Positions 10,531 through 22,555 of a stretch of 64,000 nt of DNA are shown here, piece after piece. A program made the translations under genes and the position numbers. This stretch comes from Cylindrobasidium torrendii FP15055 ss-10 (Eukaryota; Basidiomycota; Agaricomycetes; Agaricales; Physalacriaceae). The stretch is from positions 1-64,000 of the forward strand of contig KN880481.1 in the NCBI GenBank assembly GCA_000934385.1. The letters run 5' to 3'. The notes beneath the pieces are model-generated. The model saw nothing but the letters and a program-made list of their open reading frames with translations. It was not told the origin of the DNA and did not search any database. Every line of letters starts with the position of its first letter. Position 1 is the first letter of the stretch.

Positions 10531-13500
10531 GGTGGTTGGGGAGAAAGATGTATGGATCGCGTCAGATATATGCACCGATTGGCAGTAACCCGGGTCGCTT
10601 GATTGCTTGTGTGGCGCGGTTTGTCATTGTCTTTCTGGCTTGAAGAGTGATCTTTCGAGTCTCCTCCTCTTGTCTTTTACCTCTTTGAACACATAATCAT
10701 GGAATACCTGAATATAAAGAGATCAACTGAGTGCTCAGGTTGCATTTTCGCGCTCTTCCAGAAAGGTGGCCTTGTAGGATGACATCAACGCGGAATGTTT
10801 TTGCGATCTCCAAAATAAACAGTAGACGCGGCTTGCAGTGAATTTCCTCAATTGACTTTCAAGGACTCTACCTTAACTGTACGGTTAGCCGCAACGGCCC
10901 TGGGAAAACAGAGTCAAAAGGCATCCTCTCCGGTAAGTTGATCTGCAACTAGTCCTACGAAATGGTGGCATCTTGCAGCGGTATAATGGAACTGCGAATA
11001 GTCTGCGTAGACCTTGCAGACCAATCAGCCATCGGTAACGATTTTTCGAGCGATCCCAGCATAAAACGACCAAGGTCCAAGATACTCACCGGCGACCGCG
11101 AACTTCGTCATCAAATTGTGTGTCCTTCGTGCTCGCAACGATGTCACTGACGCGGCAGAATACATTTAAAATTAGTTTGACACGATCCACGTGCTAGCGT
11201 TGTGCCTTGTCTCCTACCATCGCGGGCTGAGCGCGGGCCGCCTCCGGTCCCGCCCCCTTGTCCGGGATAGCGCGGGCCTCATAACGTTCCGGACTCTCAA
11301 TACTGTTGAACAATATGCCTCCGGACGGCTGCTCTCTCACAGACTTCTTGTACACTCATTTTCTGAAACTTTAATCTTCTGCATGTTCTCTAAAGTTCAA
11401 GCTTCAATGAGTGGAGGTAAGCTGTTGCCGCAGGCCAAGTGTTCTGCTGTTCAAACAGGGCAAATTCGTCCCTTCAATCCCTTCAATGGACAAGGAAAAG
11501 TGTTCGAACTCGCACACCATGCCAACACAGACATGAAGCATACCCAATATGAAGTGAGAGTTCTTGGTATTCCTCACCCTACTTTTAATCCTGATGAGAA
11601 TATATCAGCGTCGCGTGCGTCTTCCTGGCATCAACCAACTTGCGGACACCATCGACAGGCAGAGACTTCTCGACACGATATCAGATGCGGGTAATGGGAG
11701 GGAGGAGGGATGCCACACCGCCCGGTCACGCAATGTCACCCATTGCTAGTGCTCGGGAAGATCCCAGCCTATAGCTGGTAGAAAACTATTCGAGTCTTTA
11801 CTGAATAGGATCGTCCGTGGGATCTTGAGATCGCTGAAGCCTAAGGCGTCGAATAATGTCCTTCGAGGAGGCAAAAGCAACACCGGCGTCCTTGTCAGCG
11901 AATACAATGGTCCGACCCAGTCGAATGCCGTGGCCGACGACATTGTGCTGCAATATTCTCCGATATCTAATGCGCTGGAATCGCTCTCAGTCGTGGAAGC
12001 CACCCGAGCAGCTCGCGTAGCCGTCCTTCGCCGGTCTTGGCAGTACACCTGCGCGTAAGTATGCTGCACACGGTACCTTCATGTAAATGTCTATTTTGAT
12101 GGTTTTATCATTGCTCAGTGGCTTAGAGTACTACGTCTGAATACTTGAATACCTTCCAGTCGCGACTCTGACCGAGAGTCGAGACTGAGAGCAAACGCTG
12201 GACTGCCCTCCGTGCCGTTTGTCGCTTGGGCCTCTGGAGCGGCATTTTTGAGGAGGCGGGTTGGCATTGGACATGGTGATGGCGGGAGTAAGAGGCAGTA
12301 TTCGGAAATTGCCTTGGTCATACGACTGGGAAGAATTTTCCTGGGTATCAAGAAGAGAAGCGATCCAAGGGCTTCTCCTCGCCCTAACAAAAGTATCGAC
12401 AAATTTGTGCTCAGGGTGCTCTCAAGATAGTAGAATAATGCCTCAGAATTTGAGTAGCTAAAGGGAAAGTTGTATCGTACATCCGGCCATGCAAGTACAA
12501 GTCGTCGCTTCGAGACCGGACACGACCGATCGGATTACCATAGCGTCATTGTTGGTCGCCCGATCGGGAACAAGAAACGTGTGCTATACAACAACCTTTC
12601 CATCACGAACACTCATAGGGCACACGGCCTTCTGGCGATGTTATGTCAATTTAATGAAACTTTTCTGTGAGTCATGTTGCCCCTGTACTATCCTTGTTTA
12701 CAGCGAGCGGGTCGAGACCCAGTGTACAGCAGGCGTTTTCGATGGTGGTACGCGAGCAGCTTTGAATCGGGCTGTGAACTTTCCGTAATTTGGACATGAG
12801 TTTTGTGCCAGTAAGTGGATAAGCTTCTGTTAGAATGAACCGTCGAAGAAATAGCGCTATTAGTAACGGTTCTCCGAGTGCCCCCAGTGAGATTGTGGCG
12901 CCTCAGCCCGTGTATGGCGCCAGGTATACCTTTTGTATTACACAATAACCAGGCTTCACACCGTCAGCCCCGACGACATGGAACGGCTCAGAGACCGAGG
13001 CTGATCAACGCTTCAAATAGCCTAGCATCGCTTTGAAGTTGGGATGCTGTGCTCCGGTTCAACTAGCCCAGGTCACTTGACAGAAAGCTCTGTGCGGTCA
13101 CGCATACAGACGAGTTGCTTGATCTCGTCGGTTTCCGTACATCGTTGCGCCTGAGCGGCCTTTCGGTGAAAGCAGTCCCGACTAACAACGCAACGTTCTA
13201 CCAGCCGTAGAAGCGGGCCGCGCCAATAGATATCTCTAGACTAGCAAATCGTATAAAAAATTCGGATACGCGACGCAGCACACTATTATGTAGAGCGGCG
13301 CCCCAAAGAGCATAGGCCGGGCACTCTCCATTATCTATGAGTCGACTGAAAGGTTAGATCGATGAGGGGACGATTGCGGCGCGGTACCATCCAAGAAGCT
13401 CATCGGTTTTTGAAGCTGAATCAAAACGCACCCCACTGCAACTAGAAACGGTTTGCGTAGTATTGCTTACTGGTCATCGTTAGTACGAAAAATGGCCTGA

Positions 13501-15036
13501 ATTACACCGTCGCGTTTGGTCTTTGCCGAGGCTTTTCGCCCTTGGCCTAACTACATATAGGGCAAGGCCACATAAGCGCAAGACTCTGAGGATAACAGGC
13601 GCTTAATATCGGGGACTCCACTAAGCAGTCAGGTTTAGCTATACCCTCTGCCTGAGTATACATCCTTTCCCCGGGGTATGCAGTCAATTGCTTACAGAAG
13701 GCTAGCACATGAAGCCGCCGGCGCCACTCGCACCATGTACGTTGGACCAAGAGGAATATGGCACGTTCGCAAGGTGCCCTCTCGGTGCCTATGGACACAC
13801 TGCACCATTGTATTGATAATGACTGATACCGGCCGCATTATCTGCGTTATTACATCGGAAATGCCCTAAAAGGCGAAGCTGTCGCTTCAATAAGCGCAAT
13901 CTTCAAGTCGGGCTGACACTGGCTTCGTTACGTGGGCATACTTGGCTGACTAGCCATCCTTCCGAATAGCGTGTCTAGTGTTCCGAAACTGACCAACCAA
14001 ATTAAGAAAGCCCTATCGCAACCACGCTGCTATGATCCACCTCGCTTCCCTGCCACAGGAAATGTGGGGATACGTCCGGCTACCATCTTGGGCATGCAAA
14101 TTCAGCAGCCGGAATAATGTGTGTTGAAGCTTAAGAACATACTATTGCTCCAACTCATCCCTGATACAGACGACTTGACATCGGAGCGATAAATGGCCGT
14201 TTGTCAAGAACAATGGGGGTGTTCATCGGAAAACATCCGCTCTCGTTCCACTATATACAAATTGGTAGCCTGTCGTTTCACCTCAGACCTCCTGCATCGA
14301 TTGGCAGAGTTTAAAGCACTCCATTTACTGCGTCAGGCCACCTAATGATTACGTCCTCGGAACCCATGTGGATGGTCATTGTAGCTCATTGTGATCTTTC
14401 TCGATAACCAAGATGGGAGCGGAGAGCAAATGGAATAAGTACATGAGAAAGAGGCGCATGCCGGGAGGAGCGTCGACCACGGGATTAATTGGAACGCGTT
14501 GCACACTAGAACCACAGGGTAGCCAGTTCAGTCCCGGAGACGAATAGGTTCTCCAGCGCTTATGTGTGAGCAGCTCCGTATGTTTGGCGCGGCCTCCGAG
14601 TCCATTGCGATCGAGCGAAGCCCGCGTGCGTCCTGCGTGCGTCGAAAGCTTCTTTGGACTAGCTACATCGCGTTTGGGCGCGAAAATGGCTGAATGAGGA
14701 ATTACGCTTTAGGTACAAGACTCCGGATAACAGGCGCCGTGCATGCTCACCATGATTGGTCGAGTGGAGAACGCGACAGACGCTATGTCCTGCTATCACA
14801 AATGTACCCCAAGAATACCTGCCGCGACGAGACGGATACAGACGACAACGGTGTGTTGTGTAAGGTATAGCAACGCCAATGTATTGAAGGCACTGAGATA
14901 TCTATGCGAGTCCTCGATGGAAAGTGGGATGAACGTCATTTGTCGGTGCGGGCGAAGGGAGGCGATCACGAATAAATCCCCGCCATTGTCGCCCTAAACC
15001 TCGCAGAATATACTTTTAGTAGATTGTATGCTCGCC
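10531..15036. other. Long gene-poor region
   Basis: About 4.5 kb with no gene I can support. Short frames near 11382..11694 (plus), 11564..11749 (plus, one hydrophobic segment) and 11825..12058 (plus) could be remnants. From about 12950 to 15000 open frames are at most ~84 codons and nothing resembles a protein domain. A ~22-24 bp motif recurs at 13579..13602 and 14716..14737. The last ~80 bp hold the promoter of the zinc-finger gene. Confidence 0.5.
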
Positions 15037-15044
15037 TATAAAGG
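15037..15044 (+). promoter_or_regulatory. TATA box of zinc-finger gene
   Basis: TATAAAGG, 75 bp upstream of the ATG at 15119. Confidence 0.6.
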
Positions 15045-15118
15045 CCTCTCACCCAAAGAGGACCTTTTACAAACTTCTCCCCCGGCCAGCCACCACCCGT
15101 TATTCGTACAACAGTAAC

Positions 15119-16402
15119 ATGTATCGCTCGACAAGTGGCCAGTCACAGTCGGACGGTGACGCCTATGCCTCGGACGGCGTCGGCCAGTGGACCTCGGGCA
15201 GACCACACTTGACAGGGAGCCTGGCATCGCAGCACAGCGGACAGCGACCTCCACCGGGGTATCCAACCAGCATGCAGTATCCAAACTCGATTGCGTCGTC
15301 GTATCCCGCAGCCTCCAGTAACCATGCCCAGGCCCGCTCCTCATCCTTTTCGTCGAACCGTGCGTATGCCGACTCAGATGGTGCATACGCGTATCAGGCG
15401 CCCTATCCCTCACGGTCGGACGGGATCCAGGCGCACTCTTCGTCTGCTACGTATGCCACCGATGGGCATGCGAACGTCCCTACGCCTTGCCAGGCATATC
15501 TTCATCAGTCGTCGTTCCAGGACGAGTCTGCCCACCCACCCATCCCTGCCTATGCTCCGACCATGCACGCGTCTTCTCAGCAATACTCCCGGCTCCCCTC
15601 ATCACCCCCGGCATCCAGATACGGCGAGCATGCCCATATGTCGCAGGGACAGTCACCATCGCCACCAGTGCCCATCACAGCCAGACACGCCCACAATCAC
15701 GCTCGTTCCTCCACCCTGGACCAACGTTCCCCGTCGTCGTCTCCTCAAGACACCCATCTTCGGCTCCAGGGACAAGATTTTGCATATGGCCTGCACACGA
15801 CCTCGACCTCTGCCATCCACCCTCGCCCTGGTCATGCTCTGAGCCCTTCGTCGAGCTCGATCGACGAGTACAGCGTCCAAGCTAGACTCGGTCGTCCTCA
15901 GCCCGGGCCGTCCAACTTCACGGACAATCGCGAGCGCGACTCGCAGCGGCTCTACACAGTGCAGCCCATACCCCCGTCCTCTGGGGGATCAAGCAACAAC
16001 ATCCCAGGTTGGCACAGTGTGAATAGAGCATCAGACTGGCATGCCTCATCATTGTCTTCAGCGGCTTCCTCGTCGTCCGTAGTGGCAGCCTCCTCTTCTC
16101 GTCGTAGTGAGGGCCGTCCGACCGAGCGTGTCAAGAACCATGGTTGCTCCTTTCCAAACTGCAACAGCGTATTCACATCGGCTAATGCACGCAAGCGTAC
16201 GTCTCCGCTACTTTCTCTTTTGGATTCCATATGGATGATTAACCATTTGTTCGTAGGCCACGAGCAAGACCGTCATTTCGGCAAGGTCCACCGGTGCCAA
16301 CATTGCGAGGAGACTTTCGCGGACAGTACGTCTGTCCCGCGCCATGGTAAAGTGTGCAAGAAGCGACCCGGGGCTGGCGGAGGGCCGTATTCGGATTCCT
16401 GA
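15119..16402 (+). CDS. C2H2 zinc-finger protein with long disordered N-terminus
   Basis: Exons 15119..16196 and 16257..16402. The 60-bp intron (GTACGT..TAG) is a multiple of three and has no stop, so it can be read through, but removing it rebuilds a standard finger. 407 residues. Residues 1-~340 are Ser/Pro/Gln/Tyr rich and probably disordered. Two fingers close the protein: finger 1 is Cys-x4-Cys-x12-His-x4-His (CSFPNC ... RKRHEQDRH) and finger 2 is Cys-x2-Cys-x12-His-x3-Cys (CQHC ... PRHGKVC). A sequence-specific DNA-binding regulator is the likely role; target unknown. Retaining the intron would insert 20 residues inside finger 1 and destroy it. Confidence 0.85.
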   Translation: MYRSTSGQSQSDGDAYASDGVGQWTSGRPHLTGSLASQHSGQRPPPGYPTSMQYPNSIASSYPAASSNHAQARSSSFSSNRAYADSDGAYAYQAPYPSRSDGIQAHSSSATYATDGHANVPTPCQAYLHQSSFQDESAHPPIPAYAPTMHASSQQYSRLPSSPPASRYGEHAHMSQGQSPSPPVPITARHAHNHARSSTLDQRSPSSSPQDTHLRLQGQDFAYGLHTTSTSAIHPRPGHALSPSSSSIDEYSVQARLGRPQPGPSNFTDNRERDSQRLYTVQPIPPSSGGSSNNIPGWHSVNRASDWHASSLSSAASSSSVVAASSSRRSEGRPTERVKNHGCSFPNCNSVFTSANARKRTSPLLSLLDSIWMINHLFVGHEQDRHFGKVHRCQHCEETFADSTSVPRHGKVCKKRPGAGGGPYSDS

Positions 16403-16825
16403 GCGGGGAAGCTTGGAATCCTGTAGAAAGAAAGGAAAGAAAGGATCGAATTCACTGTTCGAATACTGTGCGAATATCTATGACTCACCGTGTATCTTAC
16501 TAGCCCAAGCAGGCGGCTCTCAATGCAATAAATAACCTCTGCCTTGATACCTGCACGGTGGAGGGGACGAAGAGGTGGTGGTAGTGAAAGGTCGAATGAT
16601 TAAGACGGCGAATTCGAAGTTACTTGCAATTACTGCCATAAGGAGACGCCGGCATGTGCAGCAAGGAAAAACACAGGATTCTCAGAGCCCTATTCGCCTT
16701 GTCATAGTCCCTGAGCCACAATGAGAGTGATACATGAACGCCGTTTCGAGGAATCTCCCAGAAGTGCAAAGGACCCAAATGAGTGGAGCGACGTTCATCT
16801 GAAGCACGCTTTATTCATCGGACCA
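16403..16825. other. Convergent 3' spacer
   Basis: Space between the 3' ends of the zinc-finger gene and REX4; no gene seen. Confidence 0.6.
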
Positions 16826-18049
16826 CTATAATGAAATCTTTCCTTTGCTGCCACCAGCAAGCTCTTTCCACCATGCCTTCTTTGCAGCAGGTACACTTTT
16901 CCTTGGGCCGGTCACAACGGTGGAGAGGCCAGAGCTGACGCCCTTCCTCCCACCGCCGGGAAACTCTTCTGTCTCGTCGTCGGGCTTCTTCCGTTTCTTG
17001 CTTGACAAGGGCATTGGTTTTGAACCTTTCTCCCATTCCTTGCGATGCAACCGGTAGACGGCCATGGTCGCGCGTGCATCGGTCAACTGGTTGACGCTTA
17101 GCATGAAATGGAAGTATTGCATGTCACTCACACTCGAATGTTCGCCGTCCTGAATAGCAATTCCCAATTCCTGCTGCACAAGATTTCGAAGAGCGACATA
17201 ACGACTTTTACAGACTTTGAATTTGCCGGCGTAGTATTGTGTGTCCCGTGTTTGTGGTCGAGGATGGGAGAGTAGAAGGACCTGGGAGAGGCTCAGAACA
17301 TACTTCCGGCATAGATCCTAGAAACGCGCCTTCAGATCGTTGTGAACGGCATGCCCAACCAATATTCGGTTCTTCAATAAGTCCGCGACCTGCTTTTGGA
17401 TATCCTCGAAGGGCTTTGCTGCGTTTCGAGTGAGTGCCGCTCGGTGAGTCTGTCCGGTGTGACGCACCTTTGAACATGTCCGCCTCTCTGATTCCACTGT
17501 ATCGCGTCCTGTAGTCGACAACGCGTTCTCTCTGGCGCACAAACTCGTCCAACATGACAGCTCCATGGAAATTGACCATGGTCACACGCCCCAAGGAGGA
17601 CTCAGTGCCGTCAATACCAACTCCCACCATCTCGCAATCAATACACAGGAATTTACCCGGCCTAGAAATATCGTCAGAAGGTATCATTTGTGAAAGTAGG
17701 AACGCACTCTTGCTGAGCCTCTGTGAACGTTACTTCCCCCTTTATCATCGCCCGCAGCGCGCTCAGCGATTCTCCGTTCTTCAGATCCGAGGTGGATGCC
17801 ACTGGCTCGGCGACCGGAGGTGTAGCAGGCGTAGCATATGTAGCCGTCCTGGTAGACGGCTCTGCCTCGATCTTGCGTCGTTTTCTCGCATGTTCTTCCT
17901 TTTTCTTGCCTTGTGAGGACTTGGAAGGCTTCGGAATAGTCTGTACGGTATTCAAACTTCAATTGAACAACAAATTCAGCAGGAAATTGTACTTTTTGAA
18001 GAGCAAGCCAATTGCTCGAAGGCCGTTTTTTGGAAGCTGAAGCAGACAT
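16826..18049 (-). CDS. REX4: RNA exonuclease 4 (DEDDh family)
   Basis: Exons (complement): 17993..18049, 17708..17940, 17468..17661, 17330..17418, 17132..17281, 16826..17086; 327 residues. REX4 is a nucleolar 3'-5' exonuclease acting in pre-rRNA processing. Visible: NWLALQK at the N-terminus, a basic linker ([12 protein letters not shown]), the catalytic Asp/Glu of [10 protein letters not shown], the LLDEFV-like [10 protein letters not shown], the second Asp in [12 protein letters not shown], and the final His/Asp motif region [18 protein letters not shown]; a Lys-rich tail follows. The fourth intron (17282..17329) has no GT donor in frame: AAG|GCGCGT..CAG restores the frame exactly, so it is best explained as a GC-AG intron. 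The fifth intron (17087..17131, 45 bp) is a multiple of three. Confidence 0.92.
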
Positions 18050-18076
18050 TTGTGATTGACGTAATCTCGATCGTGC

Positions 18077-18358
18077 TCAACCCGGCAGTTGCGGGGTTTG
18101 CCGCAATGCCCTTGGCCAGATGCATCCACAACTCTCGACACCCGACAAGCGCCTAGGTTCGCCAGCATTCAAAATCCCGGCCAAAAACGTCCTAGTTTTC
18201 TCATCGTCTGGATAGTGTGCAAGGACTTCATCAAGGCCCTGGAAGACTGCCATACTTCGCACTGGTCAGCCAAGTTTCTCGGCAAGTGCAACCAGCAGAA
18301 AAATACGCTGAACGAGTGCTTGCATGGAGAGGTCTGCCCACTCCAGAATAGTCTTCAT
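18077..18358 (-). CDS. Small hypothetical protein just upstream of REX4
   Basis: Model (complement) 18307..18358 + 18077..18261, 45-bp intron (GTATTT..CAG), 78 residues. It contains a coherent helical stretch (FQGLDEVLAHYPDDEKTR, then FLAGILNAGEPRRLSG). The stop lies only 27 bp before the REX4 start on the same strand, so it could be an independent short gene, an upstream coding exon set of a longer gene reaching past 18358, or part of the REX4 leader. No family recognised. Confidence 0.4.
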
Positions 18359-18823
18359 GGTCTGCTAAAGCCTTCGTAGAGCGTGAAGCGCCGCAAGCTC
18401 AATAACACGAGTGCGAAGGAGAGCCAGGCAAAGCAAGAGGCCCACAAGAAGTCGTTCTATGCTGACATATAATCTTCGCGCGCACATCAACGGTTTATAA
18501 TACAGTATGGCTCTAATCACAATTCTCATCTCTACACAAACGCCTACGACCAGCCTCCCATTGACCCTGCCACATTTGCTCTTCCCTCCTTAGTATCATC
18601 CCCGCTATCCTGCAGATACCATTTAAACGGCCAAGGCGACCCGACTTCGTTTATCCCCGTCTCGATTCAAATATGTTGATCAAACCATGAGGGGATAACT
18701 CGACCTCACTCTCCTCTCCCATGCAGACCACCGTTGAGACCCCCACCGTTGAGACCTCCTGTGCATTACTGCGTACTGATACATTTCAGATTCCATTTAT
18801 TCTAATACATGCTCTACATCTAC
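18359..18823. other. Intergenic
   Basis: Spacer downstream of the GH31 gene; no gene seen. Confidence 0.5.
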
Positions 18824-21499
18824 TCATGCCTGTACAGTGTATTGGCAGCTACCTTCGGACACGGTCACGCTGACTTTACCTCCCTCCGTCTTGACCTTCA
18901 ACAGCGCTGCTGGCTCCAACTTTTTATCCGCTGGGACCTTCACGATGACCTCTTTTCCCTCTTCAATACCATACGCCTTCACCGTCACATCTTTCCCGTA
19001 GTCATAATCCGGACGCCCAATCCCACTGGGCCCAGTCACAAGAACACTCCCACCCTTGATCCAGAGAGGAATTTCCTCGAGCGGGACATGTTCCTTTATC
19101 CACGCTGGACCAGTGACTTTGCGCCCTTCATCCCAATAATACGTCCAGGTGCCTGCCGGAAGATAGTATTCGGTCTCTTCGCCCAGTGGGACGAACACTG
19201 GGGCGACCAGCAACGATGGCCCAAGCATGAACTGCTGATCCAGGTGGTGCGCTGTACGGTCCTCAGGAAACTCGATGAACATGGCCCGCTGGACAGGCGC
19301 TCCAGTCAGGTTGGACTCGATGGCCTGTATTCCAGCGCATTGAGCAAATGGAAGGCTTAGCAAATGGACAACTGACGAGTTGATACAGATATGGCATCAG
19401 CATATGCTTTGCATTGAGGAACTTGGACATGTTCTTTGCAGCGTCCTCGCCATAGTTCCAGGGAACGCGGTAGGAGGACGAGCCATGCAAGCGCGAATGG
19501 GATGAAAACAGGCCAAAGGCAACCCAACGTTGATAGATCTCCGGAGGTGGGTGTCCCTTACTCAGGCATCAGTCATCGTGTAACTGAGGAGCAGTAGGTT
19601 GGAATCACCTCAAAGCCACCAATGTCATGCGATGCGAAACCGAAGCCCGACGCTGTGAGCGAAAGACATCCCCGGGTGGCTTCCGCCATAGCCTCGAATG
19701 TGCTCTCGCAGTCACCGCCCCAGTGAACGGGGAATCTCTGGCCACCAGCGAAAGCCGTGCGCGCGAACAGCACAGCTTCACCCTCCCCGAGACGCTCTTT
19801 GAGCAGATCAAAGACATATTTGTTGTAGATGACCGCGAACATGTTGTGTATGTTCATTGCATTGGTCCCATTGTGGAAGACGACATTGGCGTGGGGGATG
19901 CGTTCGCCTATTTCAAGTCAGATTCCAGGCATAAACACAAGCGAAAAGGCACACCGAAGTCGGTTTTGAACGAGTCGACGCCGAGGTCGATGAGTGCGGA
20001 AAGCTTCTCGTTGTACCACTTCGCCGCAGCAGGGTTGGTGAAGTCGACAATCGCGAGACCAGGCTGCCATAAATCCCACTGCCACACAGACCCATCCGTG
20101 CGCTTGATGAAGTAGCCAGCATCCGCTGCTTCCTGGAAGATGGGTGAAAGCTGGGAGATGTACGGGTTGACTGTGGGCAAGTTTTAGCAGACTCGGATTG
20201 CCGAATATTATGACAACATACTCCAGACGCAAATCTTGACGCCAAACTTCTGTTTGATTTCAGAGAGGTATTTCTTGGGATCGGGGAAGTTGTCGGGGTC
20301 AAATGTGAAGGAGCACCATTCGTACTGCTTCATCCAGAAGCAGTCCAAGTGGAACACGCGTACATCACATTTGCGGTCCTGCATACCCTGGAGGAAACCG
20401 GCCACCGTGTCGCTGTCGTAGGACGTGAGGAAGGACGTCGAGAGCCATAGACCAAAAGTCCATTGTGGGAGGACAGCGGGGCGCCCAGTCATTCGCGTAT
20501 AGCGTTCGAGGATTTCCAAAGGGGTCTTGCCGTAGATGATGAAGTACTCGAGTTGGCTGCTTGCAATGGACATGCCCACGCGCGAAATTTTCTCGCTGCC
20601 CACCTCAACCTCGACTTCGCCAGGGTGGTTGATGAAGACGCCATACCCGCGGTTCGTGATAAAGAACGGGACATTCTTGTACGCCTGGTCAGACGACGTG
20701 CCACCATCTATGGGGTGGAAGCTTTAGCCCTAGCGCTTTCCCCGAAGTTCATACCTACCTTGGTTCCATATCTTAATCGTCTGGCCTGTCCGTTTGTCAA
20801 TGCAAGCAGCGGTCAAAGTAATCGGCTGAAATACCGTTCTTCACAAAGGCGCCGAACTGCTCTCCAAAGCCGTATACAAGCTGGCCGGGAGGGATGTCGA
20901 GCTCTGCGTTAAGGAACCGCACCTGCTCGGGGGGCGTTCCGGGGTTCGGGTTCGAGCCCAAATCAGTCGCAAGCATCGAGGTTGTGGACGCGCGAGTGAG
21001 CGTCCATTTGTACGGAACATCGTACAAAGCGATATATTTGGAGCCCGACGTGGTGAGTGTTCTTTCAGGCGATTTGAACGTGATAGTAAATGGATTTGCA
21101 GTCACGACAGCTGTGAGGCCGCCAGAGGAGATAGAATGCGAACTGCCGTCCTCTGCCTTGACGATATCGAATTTCGGTGTAGCGGGTACATCAGGAAAGA
21201 GAGGGATAGCCGGAGTTGAGGCGTCCCGCTTTCCAGAGAAATGCTCAATGCTCACACCAACGACACCCTCTGTGGGCGAAGTGACATTGAGGCTAAACAC
21301 CGGACCTAATGAGTGGTCAGCGTCCCGTCGTCAAATCATCTCATAACATACCTTTGAGGGTATCGCCTCGAGACCTCAGTGGGCATGTCGACACCTGCAA
21401 TGCAAGACCCGCATCCGTCTGCTCAGCTTTGGCAACCTGCAAGCCAAAGTAGGGCTTCACGCCCGCTTTCAGTGCCCAGAATCCGTCGTTGAACTTCAT
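18824..21499 (-). CDS. Glycoside hydrolase family 31, alpha-xylosidase type
   Basis: Exons (complement): 21352..21499, 20835..21305, 20759..20785, 20222..20707, 19955..20170, 19609..19907, 19377..19556, 18824..19324; 775 residues, close to bacterial YicI alpha-xylosidase. The (beta/alpha)8 catalytic domain shows [33 protein letters not shown], the nucleophile Asp in SFKTDFGE, the acid/base Asp in HWGGDCEST, then [14 protein letters not shown] and [19 protein letters not shown] beta-sandwich C-terminal part follows. It probably removes alpha-linked xylose from xyloglucan fragments. There is no signal peptide at the N-terminus ([17 protein letters not shown]), so it is probably intracellular and acts on imported oligosaccharides. 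Exon 3 is only 27 bp. Confidence 0.93.
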
Positions 21500-22555
21500 G
21501 GGAAGGCAAGTGAGGAGTACACCGTATCTGGGACATCATGGCTTAAGTACACGGTGGTAATTGCTGTCTCCGGGAATTGTCCGGGTGTACTGTAACGGCC
21601 CGGCGCGATCACCTGTTCTGCAAACAAGAGTACTTAGACCTGCACACCCTCTTCAGATCTTCTGGCCTTGTGTCAGAGCCTGAGAGGTTTTGCCGCCATG
21701 GCATAATGATTCATTTAATGGGGTGCAAAAGATCCATAATGGAGCCAGGACTTGAAGCGCGCGTGCCGGCGGCATCGCAAACCTCTTTAGGAAGAAAGGC
21801 AGCTGCAAGGCAAAAACATCGAGCTCACTACATCGCTCATAGATGCATAAAGAACAGCCGCTCCCCGTGCATGGTCTATTCTCTGGTCTACATCAAACCA
21901 TGCCGAGGACATATTATGAATCTAGAGGACTGCAGGCTGCAGAGAGCGGTCCACCTCACGCAAGCGCGAAGAGGACGACCGCACTTAGCTAATGGAGACA
22001 AGGACTGAGAAAAATGAGGCATTCCAAACTAGCTAAGAGATCAAAATAGCGAACTACCGCGAGATCATACATTCTAATGACTTCTACAATATGTAAATGC
22101 CATCCTCCGGGAAGAATGGCATTGCGCACGATGTGTACAGTCAAGGATTCCTCGAGGCAAGGTAGCATCGGCGTGAGGAGACCTTAGTTGCCGTCCGCCC
22201 GACATTGCGGGACGCGACGGCACCTTGAGTAGGTGCTCCGGTCGATACATGCGCTGACGACGCGTTCTAGGCTGGTCGTATTGCCAGAACGCCAGCGCGC
22301 TTGCTAGGGAGAATGGTCTTAGTAACATGCATGGCCGACAGAGACCCAAACGCACCTCGGCCCGACTGGAATCGAGCAGCCATCCTCTTGCTGGATGCCG
22401 TGTCGAAACGGCACGCAGAGAGGGTCGCGGTGTCGCGCAATAATATAACCAAGAAGAAAGGGAAGAAAAGGAAGAGGAGAGCATATAGTACGCAAGGAAT
22501 CCCAGAGTCCATTATTCGTCCTGTTGTCCGTGACTTGTCCGCGGTGATGAGAAGA
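21500..22555. other. Intergenic, promoter side of GH31
   Basis: About 1 kb without a supportable gene: upstream region of GH31 and the 3' side of the next minus-strand gene. Short open frames lack introns and motifs. Confidence 0.45.

Noticed and set aside
11382..11749. Overlapping plus-strand frames, one with a hydrophobic segment
   Set aside because: No splice-consistent extension and no recognisable family; composition resembles random sequence.
10531..15036. tRNA or rRNA genes in the gene-poor region
   Set aside because: I looked for A/B-box-like and cloverleaf patterns by eye and found none that I could support; a dedicated tRNA scan would be decisive.
21577..22008. 144-codon plus-strand frame upstream of GH31
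   Set aside because: No ATG-proximal promoter, no domain, and residue composition typical of a chance frame.
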